A DNA stretch of 64,000 bases from Rhizobium sp. NLR16a (GTDB lineage: Bacteria; Pseudomonadota; Alphaproteobacteria; Rhizobiales; Rhizobiaceae): positions 3,249,501-3,313,500 of the forward strand of contig NZ_CP072865.1 of the NCBI RefSeq assembly GCF_017948245.1, written 5' to 3'. A program made the position numbers and the translations under genes. The stretch's first letter is position 1; each line of letters starts with the position of its first letter. Shown here in pieces: positions 28,371-37,418 of the stretch. The notes under the pieces are model-generated. The model saw only the letters and a program-made list of their open reading frames with translations. It had not been told where the DNA came from and made no database searches.

Positions 28371-29795
28371 ATGAACCGCATCGTCCCGCTGATCCTTGCC
28401 GTCGCTCTCTTCATGGAGCAGATGGACTCCACCGTGATTTCGACGGCGTTGCCCGCAATCGCCGGGGATCTCAATGTCGGGCCGATTACGCTGAAGCTGG
28501 CGCTGACCTCCTACATGGTGGCGCTGGCGGTGTTCATCCCGGTCAGCGGCTGGATGGCCGACAGGTTCGGCGCCAAGAAGATTTTCCGGCTTGCCATCTC
28601 CGTCTTCGTCATCGGCTCGATTTTCTGCGCCTTCTCGTCCAATCTCGTCGAATTCGTGTTTGCCCGCTTCCTGCAGGGCATGGGCGGCGCGATGATGACG
28701 CCGGTCGGCCGCCTGGTGCTGGTGCGCACGACGAAGCGCAGCGATCTGGTTTCCGCCATGGCGCTGCTGACGATCCCGGCGCTGGTCGGCCCGCTCACGG
28801 GCCCGCCGCTCGGCGGCTTCATCACTACCTATTTCAGTTGGCATTGGATCTTCCTGATCAACGTGCCGGTCGGCATCATCGGCATCTGGCTTGCAACGAT
28901 CTTCCTGCCGGAGGTGGAAGCGATCGCGCCGCCGAAGCTCGATTTCACCGGCTTCGTGCTCACCTCGCTTTCAGCCGCCGGCGTCGTCTTCGGCCTGTCG
29001 GTGGTCAGCCTGCCGGCCCTGCCGCCGATCATCGGCATCACCGCGACCTTTATCGGCCTTGCCTGCGGCGTCCTCTACATCAGCCATGCGAAGCGCCACC
29101 CAGCGCCGATCCTCAACCTCAACCTGTTCAAAAATCCGACGTTCCGGGCTTCGACCATGGGCGGCAATCTCTTTCGAATCTGCGTCGGCGCCATGCCGTT
29201 CCTGACACCGCTGATGCTGCAGCTCGGCTTCGGGCTGACGCCGTTCCAATCCGGCCTCATCACCTTTGCCGGGGCGATCGGGGCGATCACCACAAAGTTC
29301 ATGGCCAAGCGCGTTTTCGCCGCCACCGGCTTTCGCACGACACTCGTCGGCGCCGCCATGGTGACGACGCTTGTGACCGTCATCACCGGCTTCTTCACGC
29401 CGGCAACGCCGCACCTCGTCATCATCGGCGTGCTGCTTCTCGGCGGTTTCTCCCGCTCCTTCATGTTCACCGGCGTCAATGCGCTTGCCTTCGCCGATAT
29501 CGATGATGCCGAAGCCAGCCAGGCGACATCGATGAGCTCCGTCATGCAGCAGGTCAGCCTGGCGCTCGGCGTCGCGGTGGCGGCCGCAATATTGGAGACC
29601 TCGATCTATCTCAGGGGCGAGGCGCTTGATGTGGCCGATTTCCATCTGGCTTTCTACATCTTTGCCGGACTGACGGTGATTGCGACCATTCCCTTCGTCC
29701 GCATGGATCGCAACGCTGGCGCCCTCGTTTCCGGCCATCGCTCGAGAGGCGTGAAGCCGTCGGCCATCGAAGCCGAACAATCGATGGTGAAATAG
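28371..29795 (+). CDS. MFS drug transporter, DHA2 (EmrB/QacA) type
   Basis: 474 residues with about 14 membrane segments. DHA2 motif MEQMDSTVISTALPAIAGDL near the first helix, motif A WMADRFGAKK, and motif C-like region GPLTGPPLGGFI. Proton-coupled export of small toxic compounds across the inner membrane is the family function. No membrane fusion partner is adjacent, so it probably acts alone in the inner membrane. Confidence 0.87.
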   Translation: MNRIVPLILAVALFMEQMDSTVISTALPAIAGDLNVGPITLKLALTSYMVALAVFIPVSGWMADRFGAKKIFRLAISVFVIGSIFCAFSSNLVEFVFARFLQGMGGAMMTPVGRLVLVRTTKRSDLVSAMALLTIPALVGPLTGPPLGGFITTYFSWHWIFLINVPVGIIGIWLATIFLPEVEAIAPPKLDFTGFVLTSLSAAGVVFGLSVVSLPALPPIIGITATFIGLACGVLYISHAKRHPAPILNLNLFKNPTFRASTMGGNLFRICVGAMPFLTPLMLQLGFGLTPFQSGLITFAGAIGAITTKFMAKRVFAATGFRTTLVGAAMVTTLVTVITGFFTPATPHLVIIGVLLLGGFSRSFMFTGVNALAFADIDDAEASQATSMSSVMQQVSLALGVAVAAAILETSIYLRGEALDVADFHLAFYIFAGLTVIATIPFVRMDRNAGALVSGHRSRGVKPSAIEAEQSMVK

Positions 29796-29803
29796 GCCGG
29801 GCT

Positions 29804-30187
29804 TTATTCGGGACGTTCGCAGACTGCACTAAGCTTGTTGCCGTCGAGGTCGCGGACGTAGGCCGCATAGAAATGGGCATGGTAGGAGCGCAGGCCAGGC
29901 CCGCCTTCATCCGCCGCGCCCGCCGCAATCGCGGCTGCGTGGAAGGCATCGACAGCCGCCCGCGTTTCGGCCGCAAGCGCCACCATGGCGCCGTTACCGG
30001 CAGTCGCCCGGTGGCGATTGAACGGCGTCACCACCCAGAAGCGGCAGCGCGTGTCGCCTTCGGCGGAATAGCCGATCTCCTCTTCTGTATGACGCTGGCG
30101 ACGATAGCCGAGCGCACCCAGCACGGCGTCATAGAAATGACCTGCGCGATGAAGATCGTTGGTTCCGAGCGTGATGTAGAGAAGCAT
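29804..30187 (-). CDS. VOC (glyoxalase/bleomycin resistance) family protein
   Basis: 127 residues from ATG 30187 (MLLYITLGTNDL). Single VOC domain: HRAGHFYDAVLGALGYRR, then GLRSYHAHFYAAYVRDLDGNKLSAVC at the C-terminus with possible metal-binding His and Glu-equivalent positions. Family members include glyoxalases, dioxygenases and antibiotic-binding proteins; no specific activity can be assigned. Convergent with the MFS gene. Confidence 0.82.
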   Translation of the reverse strand: MLLYITLGTNDLHRAGHFYDAVLGALGYRRQRHTEEEIGYSAEGDTRCRFWVVTPFNRHRATAGNGAMVALAAETRAAVDAFHAAAIAAGAADEGGPGLRSYHAHFYAAYVRDLDGNKLSAVCERPE

Positions 30188-30218
30188 GGGATCATCATCA
30201 ACCGGGATGGACCCGAGA

Positions 30219-30938
30219 TCAAGCTTGCTCTGCGTCAGCTTCCGCCTTGCGGCCTTTGAAGCCCTTGGCCAGCAGGAACATCTCCACCGATTCGGCGCGT
30301 GACGAGTTCGGCTTGACATGGACGACCTGGCGGAAATTCTGCTTCAGCATGGCGAGCAGATCACGCTCGGTGCCGCCCTGGAAGGTCTTGGTGAGGAAAT
30401 GCCCGCCCTCTCCCAGCACCTCGACGGCGAAATGGGCCGCAACCTCGCACAAATGCATGGTGCGCAGATGATCGGTTCTGTGGTGGCCCGTGGTCGGCGC
30501 GGCCATATCGGAAATGACGAGATCGGGCGTGCCGCCGACCGCCTCCATCAGCTTTTCCGGCGCGCTCGGATCGAGGAAGTCGAGCTGCAGGATCTTGACG
30601 CCGGGAAGCTGGGCCATTTCGAGGAAATCGATCGCGGCCACACGCACGTCCTCATCCGTCGAACCGGTGACCTTGGCGGCGATCTGTGACCAGCTGCCGG
30701 GAGCCGCACCCAGATCGATGATGCGCCTGGCGCCGCGCAGGATGTGGTATTTCTCGTCGATCTCCAACAGCTTGAAGGCGGCGCGGGCGCGATAGCCTTC
30801 GAGCTGGGCGCGCTGCACATAGGGATCGTTGATGTGGCGCTGCAGCCATTGGCGGGAGGACGCCTTCATCTTCTTGTTCTTGACGCGCTGGCCGAGCTTG
30901 CGGCCGGTGCGGTTTCCCGCGATCGGTGCCTTTGTCAT
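30219..30938 (-). CDS. rlmE: 23S rRNA (uridine-2552-2'-O)-methyltransferase
   Basis: 239 residues from ATG 30938 ([12 protein letters not shown]). FtsJ/RrmJ fold: [15 protein letters not shown] (catalytic Lys region), [15 protein letters not shown] (SAM motif I), [14 protein letters not shown] (catalytic Asp), FLTKTFQGG (catalytic Lys) and [15 protein letters not shown] (catalytic Glu), giving the K-D-K-E tetrad. The basic N-terminal extension is common in alphaproteobacteria. Ten bases after the Ppx/GppA gene, same strand. Confidence 0.93.
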   Translation of the reverse strand: MTKAPIAGNRTGRKLGQRVKNKKMKASSRQWLQRHINDPYVQRAQLEGYRARAAFKLLEIDEKYHILRGARRIIDLGAAPGSWSQIAAKVTGSTDEDVRVAAIDFLEMAQLPGVKILQLDFLDPSAPEKLMEAVGGTPDLVISDMAAPTTGHHRTDHLRTMHLCEVAAHFAVEVLGEGGHFLTKTFQGGTERDLLAMLKQNFRQVVHVKPNSSRAESVEMFLLAKGFKGRKAEADAEQA

Positions 30939-30948
30939 GCCCTTCCCC

Positions 30949-32508
30949 TTATTTCGCCCGCTGGCCGCGGCGGTTGCGATGGCGCCGCCACACGCCGTCA
31001 TCGGCCATCATGTCGGTGAGCAGGCCTTCCCTCAAGCCGCGATCGGCGACCCGCATGCGCGGGCTCGGCCAACGGCGGCGGATCGCCTCCAGAATGGCGC
31101 AGCCGGCAAGCACCAGATCGGCCCGGTCCGGCCCGATGCAGGGATTGGCGGCGCGGCTTTCGAAATCCCAGGAGAGAAGCTTCGCCTGCATGGCGGAGAC
31201 CTCGTCATCCGAGAGCCAGATGCCATCGACCTTGCGCCGGTCATAGCGCGGCAGGTCGAGATGGACACCGGCAAGCGTCGTCACCGTGCCCGACGTGCCG
31301 ATCAGGTGGAAATCGCCAGTCTGGGCGATCTCGATCTCCGGGCAGTCGAAGCATCCGAGCATGGCTTCGACCTCGCGCACCATGCCTTCGAAAACATCCG
31401 GCGTGACGTCGCGCCCGCCGTGACGCTCCGACAGCGTCACGACGCCGACCGGCAGCGAGGTCCAATGGGTGATGTGATTGGCGAGCCGGCTGAAGCGACT
31501 ATCGCCGATGCGGATGACGGCGATCTCCGACGAGCCGCCACCAATATCGAAGAGGACGACGGAACGAGTCTCGCGGCCAACGAGCGAGGAGCAGCCGGAG
31601 ACCGCGAGGCGTGCCTCGGTCTCCCGGTCGATGATCTCAAGTTCGAGGCCGGTTTCGGCGACAACGCGGCCGAGGAACTCCGCGCCGTTGACCGCCTGAC
31701 GGCAGGCCTCGGTGGCGATCAGCCGCATGCGGCGGATCTCCCGGTTCCTCAGCTTGCCGGCGCAGATCCTCAGCGCCTCGATCGCCCTTTCCATCGCCTC
31801 GTCGGAGAGACGGCCGCTGGCGGCAAGACCCTCGCCGAGCCGTACGATGCGGGAAAAGGCATCCACGACGCGGAACTGGCCCGGCCGGGTCGGCTGGGCT
31901 ATCAGCAGACGGCAATTATTGGTGCCGAGATCGAGCGCGGCATAGAGTTCTTCCGGCCATGCATGCTCGCCGGCCTGACGATCCCCCTGGTGACCGTGGC
32001 TCTCCTGGCGGCCTTTGCGGCCGGCGCCGGCGCCGTTCTGCATCTCGCGCGGGACGGCACTGCGCACCGTCTCTTCGACGCGGCTTTCCTGCAGGGGCAC
32101 ATGGGAAGGCTTTGCCGATGACAGCGGCCGGCCCTGCAGCCCGCGCTTGCCGCGATGCTTCCGGCGGTTGCGCCGGCTCGATGCCTGTTCGCTGTCGGGC
32201 CGGGCGGCTGCCGCGTCCTGTTCCACCTTCTGGTTTTGAACTGAACTATCCTGCGAAGCGCCTTGACCGCCGCGACGACGGCGCTTGCGCTTGCGAGCCG
32301 GATGTCCGGCCGCATCTTCCATGGGGCGCGCAGGCTGCCCGGCACTGCCGGGGAACTCATGCGAAGCGGGATGGGCGACGCTGCGGGTTTGCCCGCCGCG
32401 CTTGCCCTTGCGACGCCTGGACTTCTTGCCGTCCCTGCGCCCTGCCGCCGTCGCCCCGTCAAATTGCGGCTTCGCGCCGCCTTCGGGGTCTTCCACGTTG
32501 TTTTCCAC
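30949..32508 (-). CDS. Ppx/GppA family phosphatase with long basic N-terminal extension
   Basis: 519 residues if started at GTG 32508 ([11 protein letters not shown]); TTG 32520 is also possible and neither has a good ribosome site. Residues 1 to about 185 are low-complexity and Arg/Lys/Gln-rich ([21 protein letters not shown]). The Ppx/GppA domain then begins [16 protein letters not shown], with [11 protein letters not shown] and [12 protein letters not shown] phosphate loops. Hydrolyses polyphosphate or pppGpp. Precedes rlmE in an operon. The basic region may bind polyphosphate or nucleic acid; inference. Confidence 0.85.
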   Translation of the reverse strand: MENNVEDPEGGAKPQFDGATAAGRRDGKKSRRRKGKRGGQTRSVAHPASHEFPGSAGQPARPMEDAAGHPARKRKRRRRGGQGASQDSSVQNQKVEQDAAAARPDSEQASSRRNRRKHRGKRGLQGRPLSSAKPSHVPLQESRVEETVRSAVPREMQNGAGAGRKGRQESHGHQGDRQAGEHAWPEELYAALDLGTNNCRLLIAQPTRPGQFRVVDAFSRIVRLGEGLAASGRLSDEAMERAIEALRICAGKLRNREIRRMRLIATEACRQAVNGAEFLGRVVAETGLELEIIDRETEARLAVSGCSSLVGRETRSVVLFDIGGGSSEIAVIRIGDSRFSRLANHITHWTSLPVGVVTLSERHGGRDVTPDVFEGMVREVEAMLGCFDCPEIEIAQTGDFHLIGTSGTVTTLAGVHLDLPRYDRRKVDGIWLSDDEVSAMQAKLLSWDFESRAANPCIGPDRADLVLAGCAILEAIRRRWPSPRMRVADRGLREGLLTDMMADDGVWRRHRNRRGQRAK

Positions 32509-32674
32509 CGCGCCGCGCAAGTCCCGGAGGTATGCAGCAGGCGCTCGTTTGATTTTTGCGTTGCCGCAAGAATATCAGCGCCCACCAAAATCACCAAATT
32601 CTTTTTTGACAGAGGGCTTTGCGGAAGAGTTTCACCGCCGGCCTGAGAAGGCCGATTTTTTTCAAAACAGGTAT

Positions 32675-32702
32675 TTGCAATCGCCGGGCTTTTGTTTATA
32701 AG
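32675..32702 (+). promoter_or_regulatory. Probable promoter of tRNA-Gln
   Basis: TTGCAA (32675-32680) and TATAAG (32697-32702) with a 16-bp spacer, about 39 bp before the tRNA. Good match to a housekeeping promoter in position and sequence. Confidence 0.55.
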
Positions 32703-32740
32703 CGCCGCACACCAGCCGAACCGCCCGCCGGTTCGCTTGC

Positions 32741-32814
32741 TGGGGAATAGTTCAATGGTAGAACAGCGGACTCTGACTCCGTCGATCTTGGTTCGAATCC
32801 AGGTTCCCCAGCCA
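32741..32814 (+). tRNA. tRNA-Gln (anticodon CTG)
   Basis: 74 nt with a complete cloverleaf: acceptor TGGGGAA/TTCCCCA, D arm GTTC...GAAC, anticodon stem GCGGA/TCCGT with loop CTCTGAC (anticodon CTG, reads CAG), T arm CTTGG-TTCGAAT-CCAGG, discriminator G and an encoded CCA. Its last 17 bases are repeated at 63217-63233, so it is the integration site of the island that follows; the gene itself is intact. Confidence 0.95.
32798..32814. repeat. attL: 3' end of tRNA-Gln
   Basis: TCCAGGTTCCCCAGCCA, identical to 63217-63233. It covers the T-arm end, acceptor strand and CCA of the tRNA, the usual target of tyrosine recombinases. Confidence 0.85.
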
Positions 32815-32867
32815 TTCAGCATTTATCCTTGTTTTTCAGTGACTTGGGTGGGGAAACACCGCGGCAT

Positions 32868-32879
32868 CCGGAACAGTCC
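32868..32879 (+). repeat. CCGGAACAGTCC, candidate left arm-type integrase site
   Basis: The 12-mer recurs at 63137-63148, near the other island end and in the same orientation. Two copies placed 54 and 69 bp inside the att repeats fit arm-type binding sites for the recombinase; this is inference. The rest of 32815-33191 (377 bp) shows no gene. Confidence 0.45.
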
Positions 32880-33191
32880 AGCGGACCAATTTTCCGGATC
32901 GCTTTAGCATCCCACGCTCGGAAGGCACCTCAGCTGCATCTGGACAGCTCGTCCAAGGCGGACGGCGGCCATCGCGGGCCACACAGCCGGTAGTTCCCTC
33001 CAATTCACCGGCGGTCCATCTCAAAAGCTCTTACAACCTCGATCACAACTATCGTGTGCGCCGATGCGGCATTTGGCGACAGCCATGAGAGCTGAAGATG
33101 AGTACTACTATTGATTGACTATCCTCTTGAAATGCTCGGGCCTATACTCCTCGCTGAGGATGGTCCTTTCCCTAGCCAAGAGGAGGTTCGC

Positions 33192-33446
33192 ATGAGAAAG
33201 GTCACTTATGGCTTTCTAGCATTGTCCGCACTCTTCTCTCTCACAAGTCATATTCGAGCGGAAGAGATCAACATGGACAATCCCGATGAGGGAGTAATCA
33301 TCACCCCAGACAGCACAACCATGGGAAATGGGGATGGAACAGGCACGACCTGGCCTGCCGGGGAAGAGCCGGGCGGCAGTGACGGCGGTGACGCAGGCGG
33401 AGGTGACGCGGCCGGAGGAGGAGGTGACGGAGGAAGCGGAGAGTAG
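33192..33446 (+). CDS. Small exported acidic glycine-rich protein
   Basis: 84 residues from ATG 33192, fixed by a perfect AGGAGG at 33181-33186; an upstream start would put the signal peptide inside the protein. Signal peptide VTYGFLALSALFSLTSHIRA, then an acidic segment and a Gly/Asp-rich tail (GGSDGGDAGGGDAAGGGG). The stop codon opens a tandem repeat. No family recognised; it looks like a small secreted cargo protein of the island. Confidence 0.6.
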   Translation: MRKVTYGFLALSALFSLTSHIRAEEINMDNPDEGVIITPDSTTMGNGDGTGTTWPAGEEPGGSDGGDAGGGDAAGGGGDGGSGE

Positions 33447-33504
33447 TAGTAGTAGTTGGTAGTAGTTGGTAGTAGTTGGTAGTAGTAGTTAGTAGTTGGT
33501 AGTA
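33443..33504 (+). repeat. Tandem repeat of AGTAGTTGGT
   Basis: The 10-bp unit AGTAGTTGGT appears at 33451, 33461, 33471 and 33491, with a variant block AGTAGTAGTT at 33481 and a GTAGTAGT lead-in. It begins at the stop codon of the gene before it, giving several in-frame TAG codons, and ends about 30 bp before the next gene. Likely slippage-prone. Confidence 0.85.
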
Positions 33505-33535
33505 AAAGCTGACGACAAACTAAGAGGCACTACTA

Positions 33536-34381
33536 ATGTCCATCCTCTATACGCGTAGAACTATAGGACGGGCAGCGTGCGCATCGATGCTCGCTGCCCT
33601 CGTCAAAGAGATCGCTTATGCGGCAGATGACACCCTCAGTCTGAGGCTGATCAGAACCTACGAGACGAACGTTGGGATTACGGGCGAGCTTTTATGTAAC
33701 GGACGCTTCGTGGCCCACACCTTAGAGCGGCCTTGGTCTCTGCAAAGCGACGTCATCACCTCTATACCAGAGGGGCAATACCGAGTTTTTCTTCACTATA
33801 AGGAACCTGATAAGCAACACAAGGCTTCTGGTATCTATTGGCGCATGGAACTTAATTGGACTGACACAAAGCCGAGAACTGCGGTCCAGATCCACATCGG
33901 AAACACAATTGATCAAACGATTGGATGTATTTTGCCTGGCCTCACGGCTATCAACAAAGAACTGCGGCTTGTAGATTCAGCGGGAGCGGTATCAGCCTTA
34001 GAGGAACAATTCTATGGCTCCGCGAATCCAGTATCGACGCCGGACAAATCGATAGTTCTGAACATTTCGTCGTTGCCCAAACCGACAGAGCTCATGGTTA
34101 CAGACGACGCCGGAAGAACTGTGCTTCGTCAGGATGGGCTGAAATGGTTTCTCATCGTAAATGGTCAAGGAACCCATATGTACGATGAAATCAAGCGAAC
34201 TACGCGACACTTTGTTTTCACCGGGGCTCCGGGCACTTTCGCTTTTGGACGGCAAGTTAGGATAGGTCTGCACGGAGGCATCATCGAGATCTCGAAAGAT
34301 GGGAAACAATGGCGTCGATTCAATCCGGGATCGACGGTTCAGAGAAGTGATGAGGTTATGAAATATCTCGCGCCCCTCTGA
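33536..34381 (+). CDS. Exported DUF5675-type protein
   Basis: 281 residues from ATG 33536, with AAGAGG at 33522-33527. N-terminal region RRTIGRAACASMLAALVKEIAYAAD resembles a Tat or Sec signal. Residues about 35-150 carry the DUF5675 pattern: LRLIRTYETNVGITGEL, HTLERPW, IPEGQYRVFLHYKEP, then IHIGNTIDQTIGCILPGL. This domain occurs in phage and mobile-element proteins and may act on cell wall material. The C-terminal half is unfamiliar. Codon use is AT-richer than the chromosome. Confidence 0.65.
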   Translation: MSILYTRRTIGRAACASMLAALVKEIAYAADDTLSLRLIRTYETNVGITGELLCNGRFVAHTLERPWSLQSDVITSIPEGQYRVFLHYKEPDKQHKASGIYWRMELNWTDTKPRTAVQIHIGNTIDQTIGCILPGLTAINKELRLVDSAGAVSALEEQFYGSANPVSTPDKSIVLNISSLPKPTELMVTDDAGRTVLRQDGLKWFLIVNGQGTHMYDEIKRTTRHFVFTGAPGTFAFGRQVRIGLHGGIIEISKDGKQWRRFNPGSTVQRSDEVMKYLAPL

Positions 34382-34619
34382 TGAATATTATTTTTGACCG
34401 TCGCACAAATCATACTCAGATATTGCGATTAAAACTTTCGATCTCCAGACCTGAAACTGTGAAAATGTGAAACCGTCCACGTATCGTTGAGAAGTGTCAT
34501 TAGTTGCATTAGCCAGGTGAGGATTTGGGCTGTCCGGCGGGCGGAATGGGTCGTCTGAAACTTGGACGGGGAATGGCAGCGATCCTAGGGATCTACCGTC
34601 CATTCCCACAGAGAAAGGC

Positions 34620-35006
34620 CTATGCAGAAGCCTGAGGCTTGGCCAATGCCCGCACAATGCACCTAGCCGTACTACTCAGCTCATCGACGGGGCCATCAGC
34701 TCCCGATCGAATTTCATGGAGCCACTTCTGCTCCTCATTCGTCATGGGCGTGCCGAGCATCCGTTCGAAGAGGCGAATCGCATCCTCATCGTAGAACTGG
34801 CGCGCGGCCAAACGAAAGAGCTGCCGCACGTCGGCGCCGATGACCGAGGCAACCTCTTCCACGCAATGAAGGGGGAGCTTGGCGTCTCCGCGCAGAACCA
34901 TCTGGAAGAGCGGGCTTGCCAAAAAGCTTTCGCTCGGGACGGGCACCGACATTTTTGCGATCCGCTCCTTGAGGTGAGCTACGAGTTTAATGGTACTGTT
35001 AGTCAT
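34620..35006 (-). CDS. Hypothetical protein with helix-turn-helix-like N-terminus
   Basis: 128 residues, ATG at 35006 preceded by AGGAGTG. SPLFQMVLRGDAKLPLHCVEEVASVIGADVRQLFRLAARQF resembles a Cro/CI-type fold where loading of a fixed helix-turn-helix would bind DNA. No family assigned. Together with the next two genes it forms a cluster of small leftward genes that may be regulators of the island. Confidence 0.55.
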   Translation of the reverse strand: MTNSTIKLVAHLKERIAKMSVPVPSESFLASPLFQMVLRGDAKLPLHCVEEVASVIGADVRQLFRLAARQFYDEDAIRLFERMLGTPMTNEEQKWLHEIRSGADGPVDELSSTARCIVRALAKPQASA

Positions 35007-35093
35007 TGATCACTCCTGCGCTTGCATCGATGTTTCAATTATAGCGAGCGACAGTTGGGGTAGTTCAGCTCCCATTGGCGGCCCGAGAGCCCC

Positions 35094-35387
35094 TCAACTG
35101 AGGCTTTCGCGCTGATCAGGGCGGATATGACGATTGAAAACTTCCATGTCATAGGGAAAAAATTGAGCCAGGCACATCAGGAGAATTTCCCCCTCATCCA
35201 GTTGCAGCAGTCGTGCGACAGGGGGCACTTGCCAAATCTGCAAGTCAAATCCGCCGATGATATAGCGGACCGTTGTCACCTGCTCGTTGAAGCCCATTGC
35301 TTTCATGAAGGCTCTTTGTGGAATTCCCAATTCAGTGATGCGAGCGGCGATGAGCCTCGTAAGCGCCAGCCTTTCGCGCTTAGACAT
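35094..35387 (-). CDS. Small helix-turn-helix-like protein
   Basis: 97 residues. The segment IAARITELGIPQRAFMKAMGFNEQ reads as an XRE-like helix-turn-helix, followed by LLQLDEGEILLMCL. Overlaps the gene before it by 8 bp (35380-35387), so the two are translationally linked. Possibly a regulator; not proven. Confidence 0.55.
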   Translation of the reverse strand: MSKRERLALTRLIAARITELGIPQRAFMKAMGFNEQVTTVRYIIGGFDLQIWQVPPVARLLQLDEGEILLMCLAQFFPYDMEVFNRHIRPDQRESLS

Positions 35388-35703
35388 TGTTTGCCTCCAC
35401 CACCTTCTTTGATTTGCGGGCTTTGGGTTTCTTTCGCCAAACTTTCAGCATAGCGTCGATCCGTGGCTGTACACGGTTGCGGGCCTCGCTTCGATCCATA
35501 CCGAGGAGAAGGAGCGTGTCGTAGTCTGTCATCTCGTGCCGGAGAAATGTCTGCATGGTGATGCCTACTGCCTGACCAAGCGAGGCATCCCGCCAATCAC
35601 GCTCTCCCACCAATCTTGAGAAATAGGCGACTGCAAAATCAGGGCAGCCCGGGTGGTTTTGGCGAATATGCCTTTCTACGACATCAATAGGATAAACACT
35701 CAT
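35380..35703 (-). CDS. Hypothetical protein with basic C-terminus
   Basis: 107 residues, helical, ending in a basic stretch (VWRKKPKARKSKKVV). The middle part ASLGQAVGITMQTFLRHEMTDYDTLLLLGM could include a DNA-binding helix pair. First gene of the leftward cluster 35703-34620, just beside the repeat-rich region at 36025-36224 that may contain its control sites. Confidence 0.5.
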   Translation of the reverse strand: MSVYPIDVVERHIRQNHPGCPDFAVAYFSRLVGERDWRDASLGQAVGITMQTFLRHEMTDYDTLLLLGMDRSEARNRVQPRIDAMLKVWRKKPKARKSKKVVEANNV

Positions 35704-36024
35704 GCCGTGCTCCTCAGCGACAGGGGAGCCTATTTATAGTGCAGTAAAATCGTCCAAATCAAATAAGCCGTTACTTACTTCTGGCATTTGTTCACAGCCA
35801 ATACTTCAAAAAAACGGATTTGAATTCTTCACGGCGCTGGGCCTGCGTATACTCCGACCGATAAGCAAAAGTGGTCAAAAGGCACCCCAAAAAAAGCGAA
35901 GTCTTAGACAAGGGACAAACCTTGAAGGGGATGTCTTTTGCACGCCCCGAGTGCCGGTGAACCTATCCTCCTCAGCCGCTGAGATGTGTCGCTGGCCCTT
36001 CCATCGTATCCATCGAGCTAACAC

Positions 36025-36224
36025 AACCTTTACGCCGACCTTTACGAAATCTTGCATATGTAAAGGTACAGCGGATTTTCGAGTTTAAATAGCTGATTTG
36101 GCAACGTAGATGTAAAGGTCGAATGGCTCTGAAAGCCGCCTTTTCCGGGCTTCACCTTGACGTAACTTTACGTTTTCTTGACAAAAACGCCCGATTTCAG
36201 ATTTTTATGAAAAATGTAAGGGTC
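36025..36224. repeat. Cluster of CCTTTACG-like repeats in both orientations (iteron-like)
   Basis: Lies in a 913-bp AT-rich stretch without a gene (35704-36616). Copies: AACCTTTACG 36025-36034, GACCTTTACG 36037-36046 (12-bp period), GTAAAGGT 36060-36067, GTAAAGGTC 36112-36120, AACTTTACG 36164-36172, and the variant GTAAGGGTC 36216-36224. Such clusters occur at plasmid-type origins or at operators of small regulators. The nearby Rep-like gene (37416) favours an origin, but regulator sites fit as well. Confidence 0.5.
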
Positions 36225-36616
36225 GCCGCGAAATTTGCCTCGTACATATGCGACTATCTGCCATGGAATATGGCACGCCAAAGCAGTTGTGACCACGGTT
36301 GCGGATAGAATTTCGTTTTCAAGTACACGAAAACAGATATCGATCGCGGGGCACGTTGGCCACCAACGCTGAAAACATATCCGGGCTAAATGAGGTAAGG
36401 TCCTCAAATGCAACGCAAGTGAAGCTATTTAAGATGATTTCCGGATCGGGAAATACTGCCTTATGAGATTGATCTAGATATTGGTCGCACGCGGCGGCCC
36501 AACATGAAAGGAGGATCTGTTGGCCGGCACGCCTACCTCCGCGCCGGTGTGTTCGCTCCAAGCCTCCTGTCCTTTTGGGCCAGCTAAAAATTTGGCTGGC
36601 CCATCCGTTATCAAAC

Positions 36617-37042
36617 TTAGATTGCCGCGAGCTCACGGCGGATCCGGGTGACCTCTTCACCATCGTCGTAGCTGTCGATCATCATTTCCAGCTCGTAGCG
36701 GATGCGATCAGCATTCGCGATCGCAGCGTTTACATTCCCGCGATGGATCTTCTCTTCGACCGTGAGATCATCCCAATCATCGTTCTCGGCAACAATATTC
36801 GTCAGACTGTTGCGAATGATGACGTCTCCGTTCGGGTAGGTGTCGTGGTAATGTCCTGCGACCTTGCGCAGAAGAGCAGCTTCCACGGGATCCTTGTCGT
36901 CGGCCTCCTTGGCGAGAAGCTCATAAAGGTGCCGGATAGACATTACCAAGCCGGAAGCACCGAACTCCTTCGCAAGCTCGTCCGGATACGGCAGGCAGAA
37001 ATTTGCCATATTCATCGACGGAATAACGGGGGTGTCGCTCAT
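36617..37042 (-). CDS. Hypothetical acidic protein
   Basis: 141 residues, ATG at 37042 with AAGGAGA before it. Acidic and helical; DKDPVEAALLRKVAGHYHDTYPNG and DLTVEEKIHRGNVNAAIANADRIRYELEMMID are the most ordered parts. No family recognised. Divergent from the Rep-like gene at 37416; the 373-bp spacer shows no clear feature beyond that gene's ribosome site. Confidence 0.5.
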   Translation of the reverse strand: MSDTPVIPSMNMANFCLPYPDELAKEFGASGLVMSIRHLYELLAKEADDKDPVEAALLRKVAGHYHDTYPNGDVIIRNSLTNIVAENDDWDDLTVEEKIHRGNVNAAIANADRIRYELEMMIDSYDDGEEVTRIRRELAAI

Positions 37043-37403
37043 GATAAATCTCCTTCTTGAGCTTCAGGGATCGCCGGACATTCGGCGACCTTGGCTCAAG
37101 CTGAGACCAACCACCTCGCCCGTTGCACTACCGCTTTCCTTCGCCACCGATTGATTGTTCATCACCAAGTTCCGACTTTTACTGTGATCTTTGATGGCAC
37201 TTATAGCGATGCGCCGGCGCGATCGCATTCAAAGTTGAGGCTTTTGGGCAACAGTAAGCGACTGCAGGCCTCTACCCTGGCTCTGGTGATGTCGAGCGCC
37301 TGGCAAAAGCGGACTTTTCCATTCTCCCGAATCCACTTAGGCAACCCATTCATTCGATGGCATTCATGCTGCACCGATGGCTGGTCAGTTGCTAATGTAA
37401 TCC

Positions 37404-37418
37404 AGGAGGCCGGCCTTG
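37404..37418 (+). promoter_or_regulatory. Perfect Shine-Dalgarno deciding a TTG start
   Basis: AGGAGG at 37404-37409, six bases before TTG at 37416-37418. No ATG or GTG in the frame has comparable support near the N-terminus, so the TTG is taken as the start of the Rep-like gene. Confidence 0.7.

Noticed and set aside
33443..33504. CRISPR array
   Set aside because: 10-bp units are directly adjacent without spacers; this is a simple tandem repeat.
35702..36088. 128-codon forward open frame in the AT-rich island stretch
   Set aside because: No ribosome site, composition unlike a protein, and it overlaps the repeat cluster.
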